Origin: Pelagophyceae sp. CCMP2097
Lineage: Eukaryota > Sar > Pelagophyceae
NCBI GenBank assembly: GCA_026770575.1
Contig: MU657278.1
Coordinates: forward strand, 56,521 to 120,520
Direction of reading: 5' to 3'
DNA: 64,000 bases
The position numbers were made by a program, and so were the translations under genes. The notes beneath the pieces were generated by a model. It did not search any database. It saw nothing but the letters and a program-made list of their open reading frames with translations, and was not told where the DNA came from. Positions 11,701 through 24,600 of this stretch are shown piece after piece; position 1 is the first letter of the stretch, and each line of letters begins with the position of its first letter.

Positions 11701-12559
11701 TGATCAGGACCCTGCTTCAAGCCTCGCCCAAAGAACAAGACGAGGAGCCGCCGAAAAGGCGGGAGGGCCGTATAAGGGCCATCGAGTCGTATGAGGGCCA
11801 TTCTGACCTTGAAAAGGTTGCGCCAGGGACCGTTGCAAGGCCCCTCTGGGTTTTCGACGACCCGAATTGTGGCCCATCCCGTACGCCACGAGCCCGTCCG
11901 ACGTCCCACGCGGCGCCGGGGACGGCCCCTTGCCCCCCCTCGCTTGTTTTGAAGCCCTCTGCAGAGCACGCCGCCAAACCATGGTGCAGACGCGCCCTCA
12001 CAAACAGTAACTCGGACCCCACACAAACGCAGACGCGGCCCCGCGCCATGCGCGCCGACATGAGCGCGCTCGAAAACCTAGAAAGGGCGGAGGGATCGTG
12101 CGCCGAGAAGGGTTGGACGAGGTTCGACGCTCGGTAGACGACATCTGTAGACGACACCCAAGAGTCCGACCGGCGTCCGACGTTTAGGCCTTTGAGCATC
12201 GGGGCGTTCCGGAGCGTGGCTCGCCCCCGTCTCGCGCCCGGCCACGGCCGCGGGAGCCCTCGAGAGGGCGTCGAGAGGCGCTTCAGAGGCGCGTCGAGGG
12301 TCGTCAAGGCCGCCCGCTCCCCGCGGGTCCCTGGCGCCCCCTCCGCGCGCGCCCCGTGCCGGCCGCTGAAACGCAGCGTGGCCGAGACGGTGTGGGGAAA
12401 AAGAACGATTGGAAAGACTGACGAACCAAAAGAACGATGGAAAGACTCATGGAATGACACTTACACTTGATCGCTGATCTCCATAGTCAGACTCCAGTCC
12501 ACGCTCCCCTCGCGCATCGCCGCCGTCGCGGAAAGCACAGAGTCCTCGATGGTAGACAT
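5745..12559 (-). CDS. VHS-GAT domain trafficking adaptor (TOM1/GGA-like)
   Basis: Proposed exons, 5' to 3': 12465-12559, about 9698-10003, 9348-9497, 5745-5975. Exon 1 starts at ATG 12559 and encodes MSTIEDSVLSATAAM...DWSLTMEISDQ, matching VHS helices 1-2 (the D-W...E-I-x-D signature). Exon 2, after a CCCATAG acceptor, holds the VHS core (VQILALTLLDVCVKN, then LVEQWGVAF). Exon 3 (SDVAKLRLDLSATVEKI) and the last exon (DVVGFLEACAPRLVALV) together match a GAT three-helix bundle. The C-terminus carries LLDLDF, a clathrin-box-like motif. In the family, VHS binds endosomal lipids or cargo, GAT binds ubiquitin or ARF, and the tail recruits clathrin, so a role in endosomal or TGN sorting is inferred. 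The last two junctions keep phase 0. Exon 1 uses a GTAAGT donor (phase 2) and about 8 VHS residues are missing before exon 2, so a micro-exon between 10004 and 12464 is likely. The other introns are repeat-filled. Confidence 0.82.
7262..7425 (+). repeat. Dispersed CCCGAACCCG repeat, copy 1
   Basis: About 160 bp rich in ACCCGCGGGTCGGGTTT and CCCGAACCCG, ending in GGCACGAATTGAG. Related copies lie at about 17585-17735 (reverse), 25250-25445 (reverse) and 49975-50140 (forward), each embedded in a short-repeat block. It looks like a non-coding dispersed (SINE- or MITE-like) family; no termini were identified. Confidence 0.65.
7937..8022 (+). repeat. 21-bp tandem repeat
   Basis: About four copies of a 21-bp unit (GACCGTATAGGGATTTCCAA plus one base), more uniform than the surrounding degenerate array, which suggests recent local expansion. 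Confidence 0.85.
8265..8325 (+). repeat. 20-bp tandem repeat
   Basis: Three near-identical copies of a 20-bp unit containing GGAGGAACCGCCGAGGTAGT, within the intron repeat block. Confidence 0.85.
10004..12464. repeat. VHS-GAT intron 1/2 with CCTTTGG-type repeats
   Basis: The intronic sequence contains dispersed units of type GGTCCCTGCGACAGGG and GCCCTTTGGCA, with a 26-bp tandem duplication at about 10335-10392 (CCTTGGAAAGGAATTTATAA). A short exon of the VHS domain may be hidden here. No independent gene was recognised. Confidence 0.55.
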
Positions 12560-12667
12560 CCCGACCTTGCCACGCGCTCGTCCAAGCCACCTAGAGCCAC
12601 GAGAGCGCTTCGGCGACTAAAAACTTCGCCGAAAAGACGCTGCCACTGCGCGGCGCCGCACACGGCG
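12560..12667. promoter_or_regulatory. Putative bidirectional promoter
   Basis: Only 108 bp separate the proposed start codon of the minus-strand VHS-GAT gene (12559) from that of the plus-strand GT64 gene (12668). Both transcripts must start in or near this interval, or inside the neighbouring first exons. No TATA box or other motif is obvious. The call rests on the two start codons and not on a recognised element. Confidence 0.5.
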
Positions 12668-15600
12668 ATGCGGCGCCGCGCGCTGCTGTGCTGCGCGGCG
12701 CTGTGCTGCGCGGCCGTCGGCGCGGCGGTGGATGGTGCGGCGGTGGATGGCGCGTTTGTGGCGGATGGCGCGTATGCGGCGGAAGGAGCGTCGGTGGATG
12801 GAGCGTCGGTGGAGCGCGCCTCCGTCGTCTACGCCATGGAGACGTACTGCCAGTGCCGCACCAACGAGACGGAGTCCGGCCTGATGATCGACGGTCTTCG
12901 GCATCGACGGAAGAATGGGTTGGGTCTCAGTGTGGATGTCTTCGGAGAGAGCGGCTGCCGAGTGTCCAACACGTTCTTGCAGCGCCTCAAACGCCCCGAC
13001 CCGCCGCAGCTCACCGTGCGTCCCGTCCGTTGCATCGCAAACGCAGGTGCCGGCGTAGGTCCTCGTGTTGGCGTATTTGCCGGCGCTGAACCACCGCGTC
13101 GAGCGGTGCGGACCGCTTTCGCGCAACCCGCCTCTTGCGAGCCGCCTTTGGGGTACAGCTCGCCAGAGGTCGGTGCACCCCGAATAGGCTCGCGTGCGCT
13201 TACGCAACCGTCCGTGCGGTGCGGAAGGTAAGAAGAAGAAGAAACTCCAGGGCAGGCAGACCGGGGGGTCCGCCATCCAGTCCAGAATGACCTTGCCCTG
13301 GCCGTCGTTGGATCCACCAACTTAGGTTTTGGTATTGTGGAACGGTCCGGCCGGGCGGCAGCCAAACGCCAGCTGTGCCTACGGTGCGACGGCGTCCTTC
13401 TCCGTGACGGAGACTTTGAACGAGGGCCTCGAACGAGGGCCTCGAGGGAAGGCCTCGAATGAAGACCTCGAGTGAGGATCTCGAATGAGAACCTCGAATG
13501 AGGGCCTCGAACGAGGGCCTCGAACGAGGGCCTCGAACGAGGACCTCGAATGAGGTCGTGGACGCCGCCTATGGGCCTCTACGCTCGACGGTCCATCGCA
13601 TACGCCCCCCCTACGGTTTCTATACGGACCCCCTACGGTCCCTAGAGAGGGTTCCTATACGGACCCCCTATGCTTCCTAGAGAAGGTTCCTATACGGACC
13701 CCCTACGGTCCCTAGAGACGGGTTCTTTTGATGGTTTCTCTTGATGTCCCCTCGAGATGGCCCCTCTGGACGGTCCCTATCGATGGTCCCTCTCGAGCTT
13801 CCCTTGAAACGGTCCCTCGAGACGGTCCCTCTGCGCGCAGCTGTAGGATGAGCAAAGGGCGCACTCGCTCGCTCGTGGTGTCGAGGGCTGCAGGCAGCGT
13901 GGCGGGTGTTTGACAGTCGGGTCCCTGCAAGACCTCTTTGGCGGCCTTCCACGGCCGAATGCGCGGTCGCTTGCAAGGCTTCTTCGGAGGGCACTTGAAA
14001 AAAGCCCTTCGGACGGGGGCCCCTGCAAGGCCTCTTTCAAGTGAATCGCACAGCTCCGGAACCACACGCCTTTCGAGCGGCGGCCCTCCAAAAGGCGCCC
14101 GCGCAGCGGATCGGGCCAAAGGGAGCCACGGTCCACGCGACGTTGAGAAGGGGCCGAGTGGTTGTCTACAAGGGCCGTTTGAAGGGACCGTTTCGAGGGG
14201 ACGGCGAGAGGGGCCTTGTTGAAGGGCTGACTCGAGGGGCCGTCCAAAGGCGCCGTTGCGTGGCATCGTCTCAATGGGCCGGCATGAGGCGCCCTCTCGA
14301 GAGGCCGTCCAGAGGCGCCGTTTCGAGGGGCCTTTTCAAGGGGCTGTCTCGAGGGGCCCTCTCGAAGGACCGTTTCGAGGGGCCCTCTCGAAGGGCCGGC
14401 GAAAGGCGGCCCCTCTGGACAGTCTTCTCGATGTGCCCTCTGGACGCCCCCCCGAGACAATGGGTCCTCTGAACAGTCACTCGAGACGGCACCTCTGGAC
14501 GGTCCTTCGAGACAGTTTCTCTGAACGGTCCCTCTGAACGGTCCCTAAGGTCGCTCTGGACGGTCCTTCTCGATGGGTCCTCTCGATGAGTCCTCTGGAC
14601 GGTCCCTCTCGATAGTCCCTCTGGACGATCCCTTCAGACTGGCCCTCGAGACGAGCCCTCGAGACGAGCCCTCGAGACGGGCCCTCGAGACGGGCCCTCT
14701 CGAATGTTCCTATATATGGTGATCCCTCGAGGTGATATACGGTCCCTCTGGACGGTCCCTCTCGAAGGTTCGCTGTTCTTTAAAAAAATGTCCCTGGAAT
14801 TCCTATACAGGCCGACCGGCGCCTCGACGGTCCTTAGACGGTCCGGGCCAGTTGATGACAGTCCGGATGGACCCTGTACGACACTGGGACGGTGCCTCGA
14901 CACTCCACCCGGCCGGCACGGAATCGACACTCTACGATGCCGCACTCTCGAGGCTCTTCAACGGGCCTCGGCGACCCTCTAGGGACACCATACGAGCACG
15001 AACGGGCCTCTATAGACCTCTGACGGTCATGTCGGCGGCCCTTGGATGGTCCCTCGACGCCGCTGCCGAGACGGACTCGAGATGACGTTGGACGAGGCGG
15101 AAGGGCCTCTACGGCCCGTTAACGGGCCTTGGCGACCTGTGAATGGACCTCTCAACGTCTCGGCGGACGCTCGACGGGCCCGTGCGGCCCCGTACGACCC
15201 CGAGGCAGGCCCTCGACATTCCGCCGAGGCGCATATACGGACCCTTGAACGGACCCTTGAACGGGTCTCTACAGACCCTCGGCCAAGTCCTACGGGCCCA
15301 TACACGGACCCTCGCTCGACGGTCGCGCACGGCCTCTCGGCGTTCCGACTCGGGCCTCGACGCACCTCGACGGACACCTCGACGGACACCTCGACGGACA
15401 CCTCGAAAGGTGGCACCTCGAAAGGTGGCACCTCGAAAGGTGGCACCTCGAAAGGTGGCACCTCGAAAGGTGGCACCTCGAAAGTCCCGCCGGGGCCGAC
15501 TCGGACCCTCGACGATGTTCTACGGCCCGACTTGGTCCCTCGACGGCCCGACTCGGGTTTGCCGGCACTTGTACGTTCCCTTGACGGTCCGCAACGGCCT

Positions 15601-18600
15601 ACACGGACCCTACGCGGACCCTACACGGTCCACCGGGGCCGGCACGACCCCATTGGCTTCTTGACGATCCGACGCGGTCCCTTTACGGTCCGACCGGCGC
15701 CAAGAACGGCCCTAATACGTCGACAGTCCAAGGGGTGGACTCTAGACAATCCCGCGCGGCCCCGCACGAATCCTCGACGGGCCGGCCGGCGCCAATACAG
15801 ACCCTCTTCCGGTCCACCGGCGCCGGCACGGATCCTAGACGATGCTCTACGCCGGGCCCGGCCGGTACCTTGACTTGGACGGCTCGGTGACGGCTCGGCG
15901 CCAAGGCGGACTTGTACGATGCGCCATACGGGCCTTTACGACCCGTATGCGGGCCTCGACGCTCGAGGGACACCGGACAGCCTCGTTGGACTGTCGAAGG
16001 ACCCTGCGAGGGTTCATCTCCCCGTCGGGACCTCTTCGGGACCCTCGATGACCCACGCGGTCCCGCGCGAGACCGGCGTTTCAAAGGCCCGTGGACGGGC
16101 CCTCGACATGGGCCGCCTCGGATCTGAGACGAATCTCCTCGACGGCCCTCTTCCGACGGGGGGGGCGACGGCCCTTAGTTCTTTGGGTCTCGCCACAGAC
16201 GCCGGACGGCCTCGCGCACGTCTCGTCGGTCAGACGGGCTTCGACGGACCCGACGGCCCTCGATCCGACCGGGGACGTCGGGTAGGCGGAGACGGCCCTC
16301 GGACACTTGGTCGGGGTTGGCATGGAACTTTTGGCGACAGTCTACGGATCCTACATGGCCCTCGAGGGTGCCGTAGGGGCGTATTTTTGAACCTCTGCAT
16401 ACCATTCAACGGCCCTCTCCAGACCCCGCAACGTTTCGAGGCCCCCTCGAAAGTTACACCGGTGCCGACGCGGACGACGGCCCAAGACGGGCCCGATGAC
16501 GGTCCCTCGAGAGTCCGTCCGGCGCCGGAGGCGGAGCCGAGGCGGTCGACGGTCCGTCTGTGAGACAGACGGCCCCTCGGCCCGGCCGGCGCCAAGAACG
16601 TGCACTCCGCCCCGCCGCGGCCGGCGGGCCCTCGACGACGGCCGACGCCCGGAGACGCGCCCAAACGACCTTGTTCAGGGCCAAAGGGCGGTCGGATCTT
16701 TATAAAGTGGGATTTCTTAGTGTCAGAGGTAACCAAAAAATATTGAAGTTCATAGTAATTCATTCATATTCGCCTTAAAACTTGTAATTATGATCATTGT
16801 GTATCAACATGTGCTCTTAATTCTGGTGGATAATGTTATGTAACACTAGCTCTCCCATCTATAATAATGAATTCTTATGATTCACAAGTGATCAAAATAT
16901 CATACACTAGGCTGGCGCCAAAACACCGAGCAGTCGTACATCGCCGAAATGCCGCGCGCCGCGGCGCCGGCGACGAGCTCGCTGCGGCCCGCCGAGATTG
17001 AGGCAAACGCCTGCGCCCCGAGCAACGCGAGAAAGACGATAGAAACTTGCGATGGAAACTTGGGTAGGTAAATATGCAATTTATAGACTCTTTTCATAGG
17101 TGATCATCGAATCCCGAAATACGCTCTTAAACCGCTACCGCCACGCCGACCGCGTCCCAACGCCGGTAGCGCTCCTGCAGGACGACGACGTGCTTCATGC
17201 GGGCCAAGCTATCGAGGTGCGTCGCGCGCGCAGAGACAGTGCGGTTTGGGATGCAAGCTGTCACTCGACGAGCCGGCCCCTCTACACGGCGATCCCTGGA
17301 AGCAGCGGAATCGACGGTCCCTCGATGACGGTTCCGCTCGACTGCCCTCGAGGCGGCCCCGAAGGAGCCAGTCCCTCGCTCTCGAAAAGACTCCCTCCAG
17401 ACGGTCCGTCGAGACGGTCAAACTCCACGGTCCCTCACCACGGTCCCTCGACCATGTACACGGTGCCTCGTGACGACCCTTGAAGAACGGGCCCTCGACG
17501 ACATTCCCTCGGGACGGCAGGAAAAGGGGCGGTGTGAGGCGCGATGTTTTGATTTAATATCCCGGTGTATTCTCTTTTTGCCAAAAAATAAATTTGTCGA
17601 GCGACCAAAAACGTTTGGCGGGTCGGGTTTGGGCCACGGCCAAACCCGCGGGGGTCGACGGGTCGGCCAAAACGCGGCAAACCCGGCAAACCCGACCCGC
17701 GGGTTGAAAGGCAAACCCGAACCCGTCGATGCTCTTATTTCCGGCTTCTCGAGACGGCCCTTCGAGACGGCCCCTGGAGACGGCCATTCGAGACGGTGCC
17801 TTTAGACGGCCCCTCGAGACGGCCCCTCGAGACGGCCATTTCTAGACGGCCATTCGAAACGGCGCCTTGGGACGACCTCTTTCGACGGCCATTCGAAACG
17901 CCGCCTTGAGACGGCTCCTGAAAACGGCCCCTGGAGACGACCATTCGAGTTGGTGCCTTTATACGGCTCTTCGGGACGGTGCCTCGAAATGACCCCTTTC
18001 GATGGCCATTCGAAAGGGCTCCTTGAGATGGCCCAGTCTCGAGGCTCGGACGGTCCCTCTGACGGCCCCTTACCATGGGGTCCTAGTCGACCTTGGTCAC
18101 GGGGAATTTGTCACAGGGACGTTTTGACCTTGTCGCAGCGACCTTGTCCCAGCGACCTTGTCGCAACGACCTTGTTACGGAAAGCTTGTCAAGAGGACCT
18201 TGGCACGGTTTCCTGGCCACAGGGACCTAGTCCTGGCAACCTTTATCGTGGGTTGGATCTTGGTCGCAGGGGAACTTGTCACGGTGTCACGGTGTCACGG
18301 TGTCATCACAAAGACCTCGTTACGGTGATCCTGTCACGTGGTTCTTGTCGTAGGAACCGTCTCACGGGGACCCTGTCACGGCGACCTGGCCGTATCAGTG
18401 ACCTTGTATTCGGCACCCTTCACGGGGACCTTGTCACAAGGTTCTTGTCATAGAGACCTTGTCGCGGGACGTTGCCACGGGGTTCTTATTTCAGAGACCT
18501 TGTCACGGGGACCGTTGTCACGGGACCTTGCCGTCTCGGTGACCATGTCGTGGGGACCCCGCTACTGGGGCCTTGTCAGAGGGACCTTGTCGCAGGGTTC

Positions 18601-21600
18601 TTGTCATAGGGACCTTGTCACGGAGTTCCTGTCACGGCGACCTTGTCACGATGACCCCGTTACTGGGGCACCTTTTACGAGAACCCTGTCGCGGGGTTTT
18701 TGACCTCGTTTGCTTTGCAATTTTTGACCTCTTTTGCTTGGCATACTTGTCATGGGGACCTCGTGACGGGGACCTTGTCATTGTGACCTCGTGACAGGTA
18801 CCTTGTGAACACCAGTCGTGACAGGGACCTTGCCACGCTGGGGCCCTCTGCACAGCGACCTCGCCACAGGGACCATGTCGAATGGACCCCGTCAAAATGT
18901 CACGGGTGATGTTGTCAAAGGGACCTCGTCAGAACGGCGTCGTCGCGGCGACGTTGTCTGATAAGGCCCTTTTCAAAGGATCGCACAAGCACCTTGCCAT
19001 CCTCGTCACGGGTTTGCCACTGGGACCGCGTATGGCATCCCGCTTTGGCTCGTGGGTGCGAGGCTCGACCAAGACCTTGCTCCTTGCTCATTGCTCGGGT
19101 GTCCTCGAGAGCGGGCCCTACGGGTCGGCAATCGCAGTGCACTTGATTTTGGGGTCTGGAATTACACCAACGACATCGCAATTCCATCGTATTACCATAA
19201 AAATACCAGGAAAATACCCATTACAGTGGAATTCCCATTTCAGGAATTCCAAAACAAATGACAGTGCCACCCAGAGCGGGCCCGAAAAGCCGGGCCACGG
19301 CGAACAAGCGAGAACGGGCCCTCTGCAAAGGCCCTAAGAAAAGACGGTCCTTGGAGACGGTCCTTGGAGACGGCCCCTCTTCACGGCCTCTCTTTACGGT
19401 CCCTCTCGATGGTCACTCGAGGCGGCCACTCTCGATGGTCCCTCTTCACGCTTCCTCGAGAAGAGCCCTCTACACGGTCTCTCGTGAGGAGACTCTTGTA
19501 GACGGCCCCTCGAGACATTCCCTCGAGAAAGCTGCCTCTACAGCCCCTCGAGACGGGCACTCTTGTCGGTCTCGATCGATGGTCTCTTTCAAAGTCTGAA
19601 GCGGTTAAGGCCCTTGCGAGCTGCCACGCACGGTTCCTTTTTGCGTCCCTCGCAAGGCCTCTTTTGAGGCCACTTACAAGGCCTCTCTGCAGGGTCTCTT
19701 GCAAGGCCTCTTAAACGGGCTCTTGCAAGCTGCCACGCACGGTTCCTTGCAAGAGACGAGCGCTCCGAGGCCCCTCGTAAGGGGCCCCACGCACGGCCTT
19801 TTGGCGGCCACTCGCAAGGCCTCTCTGCAGGGTCACTTGCAAAGCCTCTTTCGCGGGCCCTGTCAAGCTGCCACGCACGGTTCCTTGCGACGGGAAAACC
19901 CGGACCGTCACAGCGGGGTTCCCAGCGGCCCCTCTGGACAGCCCCTCTGGGGACTGGATGGTCCTCTGGACGGCCCCTCTGGACGGTCCATCCAGACGGC
20001 CTCTTTGGATGGCCTTTCTGGATGGCCTTTCTGGAAGGCCCCTCTGAACTGTCCCTCTGAACAGTCGCTCTGGATGGTCCCACTGGACGCCCCCCTCTAC
20101 GCGGCCCCTCTGGACGGCCCCTCGGTGCGGTGGCCGACGCGGACCTTTGCGACGGCAGAAGGATCAGGGCCGAGGCGGTCCTTCGAGACGATCCCTCGAT
20201 AGACAGTCTCTCGATAAACGATCCCTCGATAGACGGTCCATCGATAGACGGTTCATCGATAGACGGCCCCTCGATAGACGGTCCCTCGATAGACGGTCCA
20301 TTGAAAGACGGTCCATCGAGAGAGGCACTCGAGGGCTCCTCGAATCGGTCCGTCGAGAACGGCTCTTCTCCGCGGCCCCTTCTCCACGGTCCCTCGAGGC
20401 GGCCTCTCTGCAAGGTCCTTTGAGATGATTCCTCTGGGAGGTCCCGTCTCGACGACGCTCTCGAAATGGCTTCGCAGGACGGTTCCTCAAGAAATTCGCT
20501 CGAGACGGTCCCTCGACTCCTTGAGGCGCCCCCTCGACAATCCACGGTCCCTCTCCAAGGCGTCCCTCTCCAAGACCCCTCGAGGCGACCCCTCTCAACG
20601 GTGACCGACGCGGACCTCCGCAACGGTCTACGGCCCTTTATCGACGGTTCCTCGAACCGGTCTCTTTCCAAGGCTCCTCTCGAACCGGTCTCTCTCCAAG
20701 GCTCCTCTCGACGGCCCCTCTAGAAGGTCCCTCTGGATCAGCCGCCGCCGCGTCGGACCTTGCCGAGGGAGCCGCGCCGCCCAAACGGGACATAAGATGA
20801 TGAGAATCGCTCCATACGATGGGAATCGCCCCATACGATGGGAATCGCCCCATACGGGTTCGTGCCGTATGGGATGCCTTGTCTCAGGGACCTTGTCTCA
20901 GGGACCTTGTCTCACAGGATCTCAGTGACTTTGTCTCACAGGAACATCGTATGTTGTCAGAGACCACAGGAAGTCATCACAGAATTCTTGTCACAAGGGT
21001 ACGTGAGGGCCGTCACGTGGACCTCGTCACAGGGACCCTGTCACGGGACCTTGCCACAGCGTGCTTGTCGCGGGACCGTGTCGCGGTCTCTGTCCAGGGA
21101 CCTTGTCACGGGGTCGTGCCAGAGGGACCTTGCTAGAGGGACCTTGCCAGAGGGACCTCGTCATGGGAGCGTGTCACGGGGGGCCTCGTGTTGGGACCTT
21201 GCCAGGGGACTTCGTCACGGGGATCTTGTCACCACAAGGGACCTTGTGACAGGGACTTAGTTACAGGAACCTTGTCACAGAGACGTATCACCAGGGCTTT
21301 TGTCACGGGAATCTGTAACTTGGACCGTGTCGCACAGGGCCCTTGTCACGGAGACCGCGTCTCAGGGACCGTGTGAAGGGGTCCGTGTCACGGGGTTGTC
21401 GTCACGGGACCCTATCATGGGCCTTTGCCGCGGGGCCTTGTTCTTGGGGGCCGTGTCACGGGTGCCTTGTTCTTGGGGACCTTGTTCTTGGGGACCTTGT
21501 TCTTGGGGACCTTGTCGCGGGGACTTTGTCGCGGGGACCTTGCCGCAAAGACCGTGTCTCAGGGACCGTGTCTCGCACGGACCTTGCCACGAGGATCTCA

Positions 21601-24600
21601 TTACTTGTCAGGACCGCAGGGACCGTGTCACGGGGTCCGTGTCACGGCGCCTTGTTCGTGTCATGTGGACCTCGTCACAAAAGCCGTGTATTAAGGACCT
21701 CGTCCGGCGGGTCCTCGTCGCGGGACTTGTCACAGGAGACGTTGCCGCGGGGCCAAAGTCAGACCCGCCGTGATTTTACCTAGCATTTACCAGGCATTTA
21801 CCCGGTCTTATCAGTATTGACGTAGGCTTTTGCCTGGCTGAATCTGGCCCTGCCGTCGCAGGTGGGCGCGCGCTTTGGTTTTTCCAAAAGGCACGGCAGA
21901 ACGTGGCCTCGCAGGTCCTGGGCGTGCCGCCGGAGCGGGATTGGAACGTTTCGAAGACGAACGTAAGCTCCGACGCGTTTCCCCCAAAAGCGTGTTTTCC
22001 GCGACGTATGTGGCGCGTTGCACACTTCGACGGCTCATGCGCGGTCCGACTTCAGGCGCGGTCTGATTACCGCTACGTGTACCACCCGCGCAAAGGACCG
22101 TAAGTCTCGGCCAACCCGGCGGCGACCCCTTTGAAACCCGCCAAAGGGGCCGCCCTCCGCTTGGGTCGGCGGGCCCGCCGCGGCCGCGGCAGGTCGACGG
22201 CCCGCGGCCTCGGGGCGGCCCTTTCGAGGGGGCTTTGAGCCGGTGTGGGATCCGGTGTGGGATCGGGCTTGGAAAGTCTTCCGGAGGAAAGCCGTCTTTG
22301 GGGCCTGCGTTGCACGGGCCCGCCGCGAGCGGGCAAAGGCCTGTTTGAGAGGATTTACGTTGCGAAATATTTTTATTTTGGAGAGATTCCCAGGAGCAGG
22401 CCTCGTGCAAAACAAACTCCTCCAAGAGGTCATTTTTGGGTCCCTTTCCCCGATCCTCCTCGACTCGAGGGGCCTCGTAGGAGAGGGCCCAAAGGGAGAG
22501 GCCAAATGCCACAGCCCTCCCGAGAGGTTGCCCCCCCGCCCGAACCGACCGGGGTTCTCCGACGGTTCAATCAAAGGATGATTTCAACGTCAAACCCAAA
22601 AGACACTTTTCTCGGAGAGTTATTCCAAGGGACCCTCGAAAGAGCGGCCTCCGTCGGCGCCCGAGAGAGCGCCCCGTGGCTCGAAGGCTTGCGGCTCGAG
22701 GGGCCTCCTATTGGGGGGGCTTTGTACTCGAGGGCCTCCTACTCGGGTTCTTCTTCTCGAGGGGCCTCCTTTTCGAGCGTCTACGAGAGGGGCTCCTACA
22801 GGGCGTCTACGAGAGGGCTATTCGAGAGGACGTCTATCAGAAGGGCCTCCTCCCAGAGGGTCCTCGACGGCAATGTCCCAGAGGGCCATCTCATCCTCCA
22901 TCGGAGCGGCCCTCTACGAGAGCGCCCGATGGCGAGAGGGGCCTCTTGCGCGAGCGCCCGATGGCCAGAGGGCCTCGAAACAGAGATTCGCGTTGGAGGG
23001 TCGACGAGAAGAGCATTTCAAGTGGCTTCTTTTCGAAATGCGGCGGTCCCAGAGGGGCCGATGAGGAGAGGGCCCTCCAAGAGGTCTCCCTGGCCCCCGC
23101 AAATGCCCAGCTCGAGCGCCCCCACCCGAGATACTATACGACCGCGCATTTGTGGACCGGGGCCGCATGCGATCGAGGCCCTTGAACCGAGATGCTCCTT
23201 TTGAGATAGGGGAGCGTCCAAGGAGGAGTGGCTTCCGACTCGAGGGCGGCCCTTCAAATGGGCCTCCAAGAGCGCCCTCTCCGAGGCGCGTCCTCTCCGA
23301 GCGTCGTCTCCGAGACCCTCTCCGAAAGCGTCGTCGAGAGCCTCGGAGGGTCCGACGGGCAATGTCCGAGGACGAGCCTCTCGACGAGAGCCAAACTCTT
23401 CAAGTTTGCGACGAGAAACTCGACGAAAGAGTCCTTCGAAAAAGTCGTTTGAAAAAAGTCCGACGCAAGGCGACCACCGCTCCGAGCCTCGGCGCCTTTT
23501 CGCTCCGGGCCCCATTCTTGGACCTCCGGCAATGGCTTTGATTCCATCCGGGAAAAAAACATCCTTGCTGAGGATTTGATAGGTACTCTTTTTTACTCGG
23601 GCAGACGTCCGTTTTGGCGACGCACTACCTCCGCGACTACGTCAAACACGTGCCGCCCCAAGCGCTGAAGTACATCGTCACGCACAAGCCGACGTGAGTT
23701 GCGCGTATTTCCTTTTTGGAAAAATGAAAGATATTGACAAATTGAAAACAATGACGGTCTCTCTCGGGGGTCTCTCTGGACGGGCCCTCTGGATTGTCCC
23801 TCTGGACTCCTCTAGACTGCCTTTCTGCGCGGTCTCTCTGGACGGTCTCACTGCACGGGCCCTCTGACTAAACGCTCGAGACTGCCACTCTGCAAGGTTG
23901 GTCTCGACCCTCGCTCTGCAAGGCCCCTCTGGATGGGTCTATTGCACGGTCCCTTTGAAGGAACCCTTTTGAAGGTCCCTCTGAACGGTCTCTCTGGACG
24001 GGCCCTCTTGACGGGCCCTTTGGACGGTCCCTATTGGCGGGTCCCTATTGACGGGTCCCTATTGACGGGTCCCTATTGGCGGTCTCTTTGAACGGTCCCT
24101 CTGCAAGTTCCCTCTGGAGGGTCCCTATGGACAGTCCATTTGAAGGGTCCCTCTGGACAGCCCCTCGACGACCCCTCTCAAACGTCTCTCTGGACAGCCC
24201 CTCGACGATCCCTCTCAAACGTCTCTCTGGACATGCCCTCTAGACGGTCTCTCTATACGGCTCCTCCGGACGGCTCCTCTGAAAGGTCTCCCTAGACGGT
24301 CCTCTTGACGGTCTCTCTGGACGGTCCCTCTGGACGGGCTGGGGCCCTCCGGACGGCTCCTCTGGACTCCTCTCGATAGTCCCTCTGAACGTCTCTCTGG
24401 ACGGCCCCTCTGGACTCCTCTATCCTTCTGAACAGCTCCTCTGGACGGGCTCTTTGGACGGCCCTCTGGACTCCTCTAGGCAGTCCTTCTGAACGGTCTC
24501 TCTGGACTGTCCTCTGGACGGGCCCTTGCACGGCTCCTCTGGATGGGCCCTTTCGAAGGCCTCTCTCTACACGGCTCCTCTGGACGATCCCTCTGGAGAG

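Larger units (their letters stand above)
13400..16690. repeat. Short-repeat block in a GT64 intron
   Basis: Degenerate GAGACGGTCCCTCTGG and CCTCGACGGTCC units over about 3.3 kb, with a higher-order segment at 13900-14180 shared with 26340-26570 and 47740-48030. All long frames here show repeating D-G-P-S-R-R-type residues and are not regarded as genes. Confidence 0.85.

Noticed and set aside
12668..13230. A single-exon 190-codon secreted protein from 12668 to 13231
   Set aside because: Only the first 116 codons read sensibly; splicing at 13015/13059, 13105/13167 and 13227/13326 produces the GT64 start motifs in phase, so it is better treated as the 5' exons of that gene.
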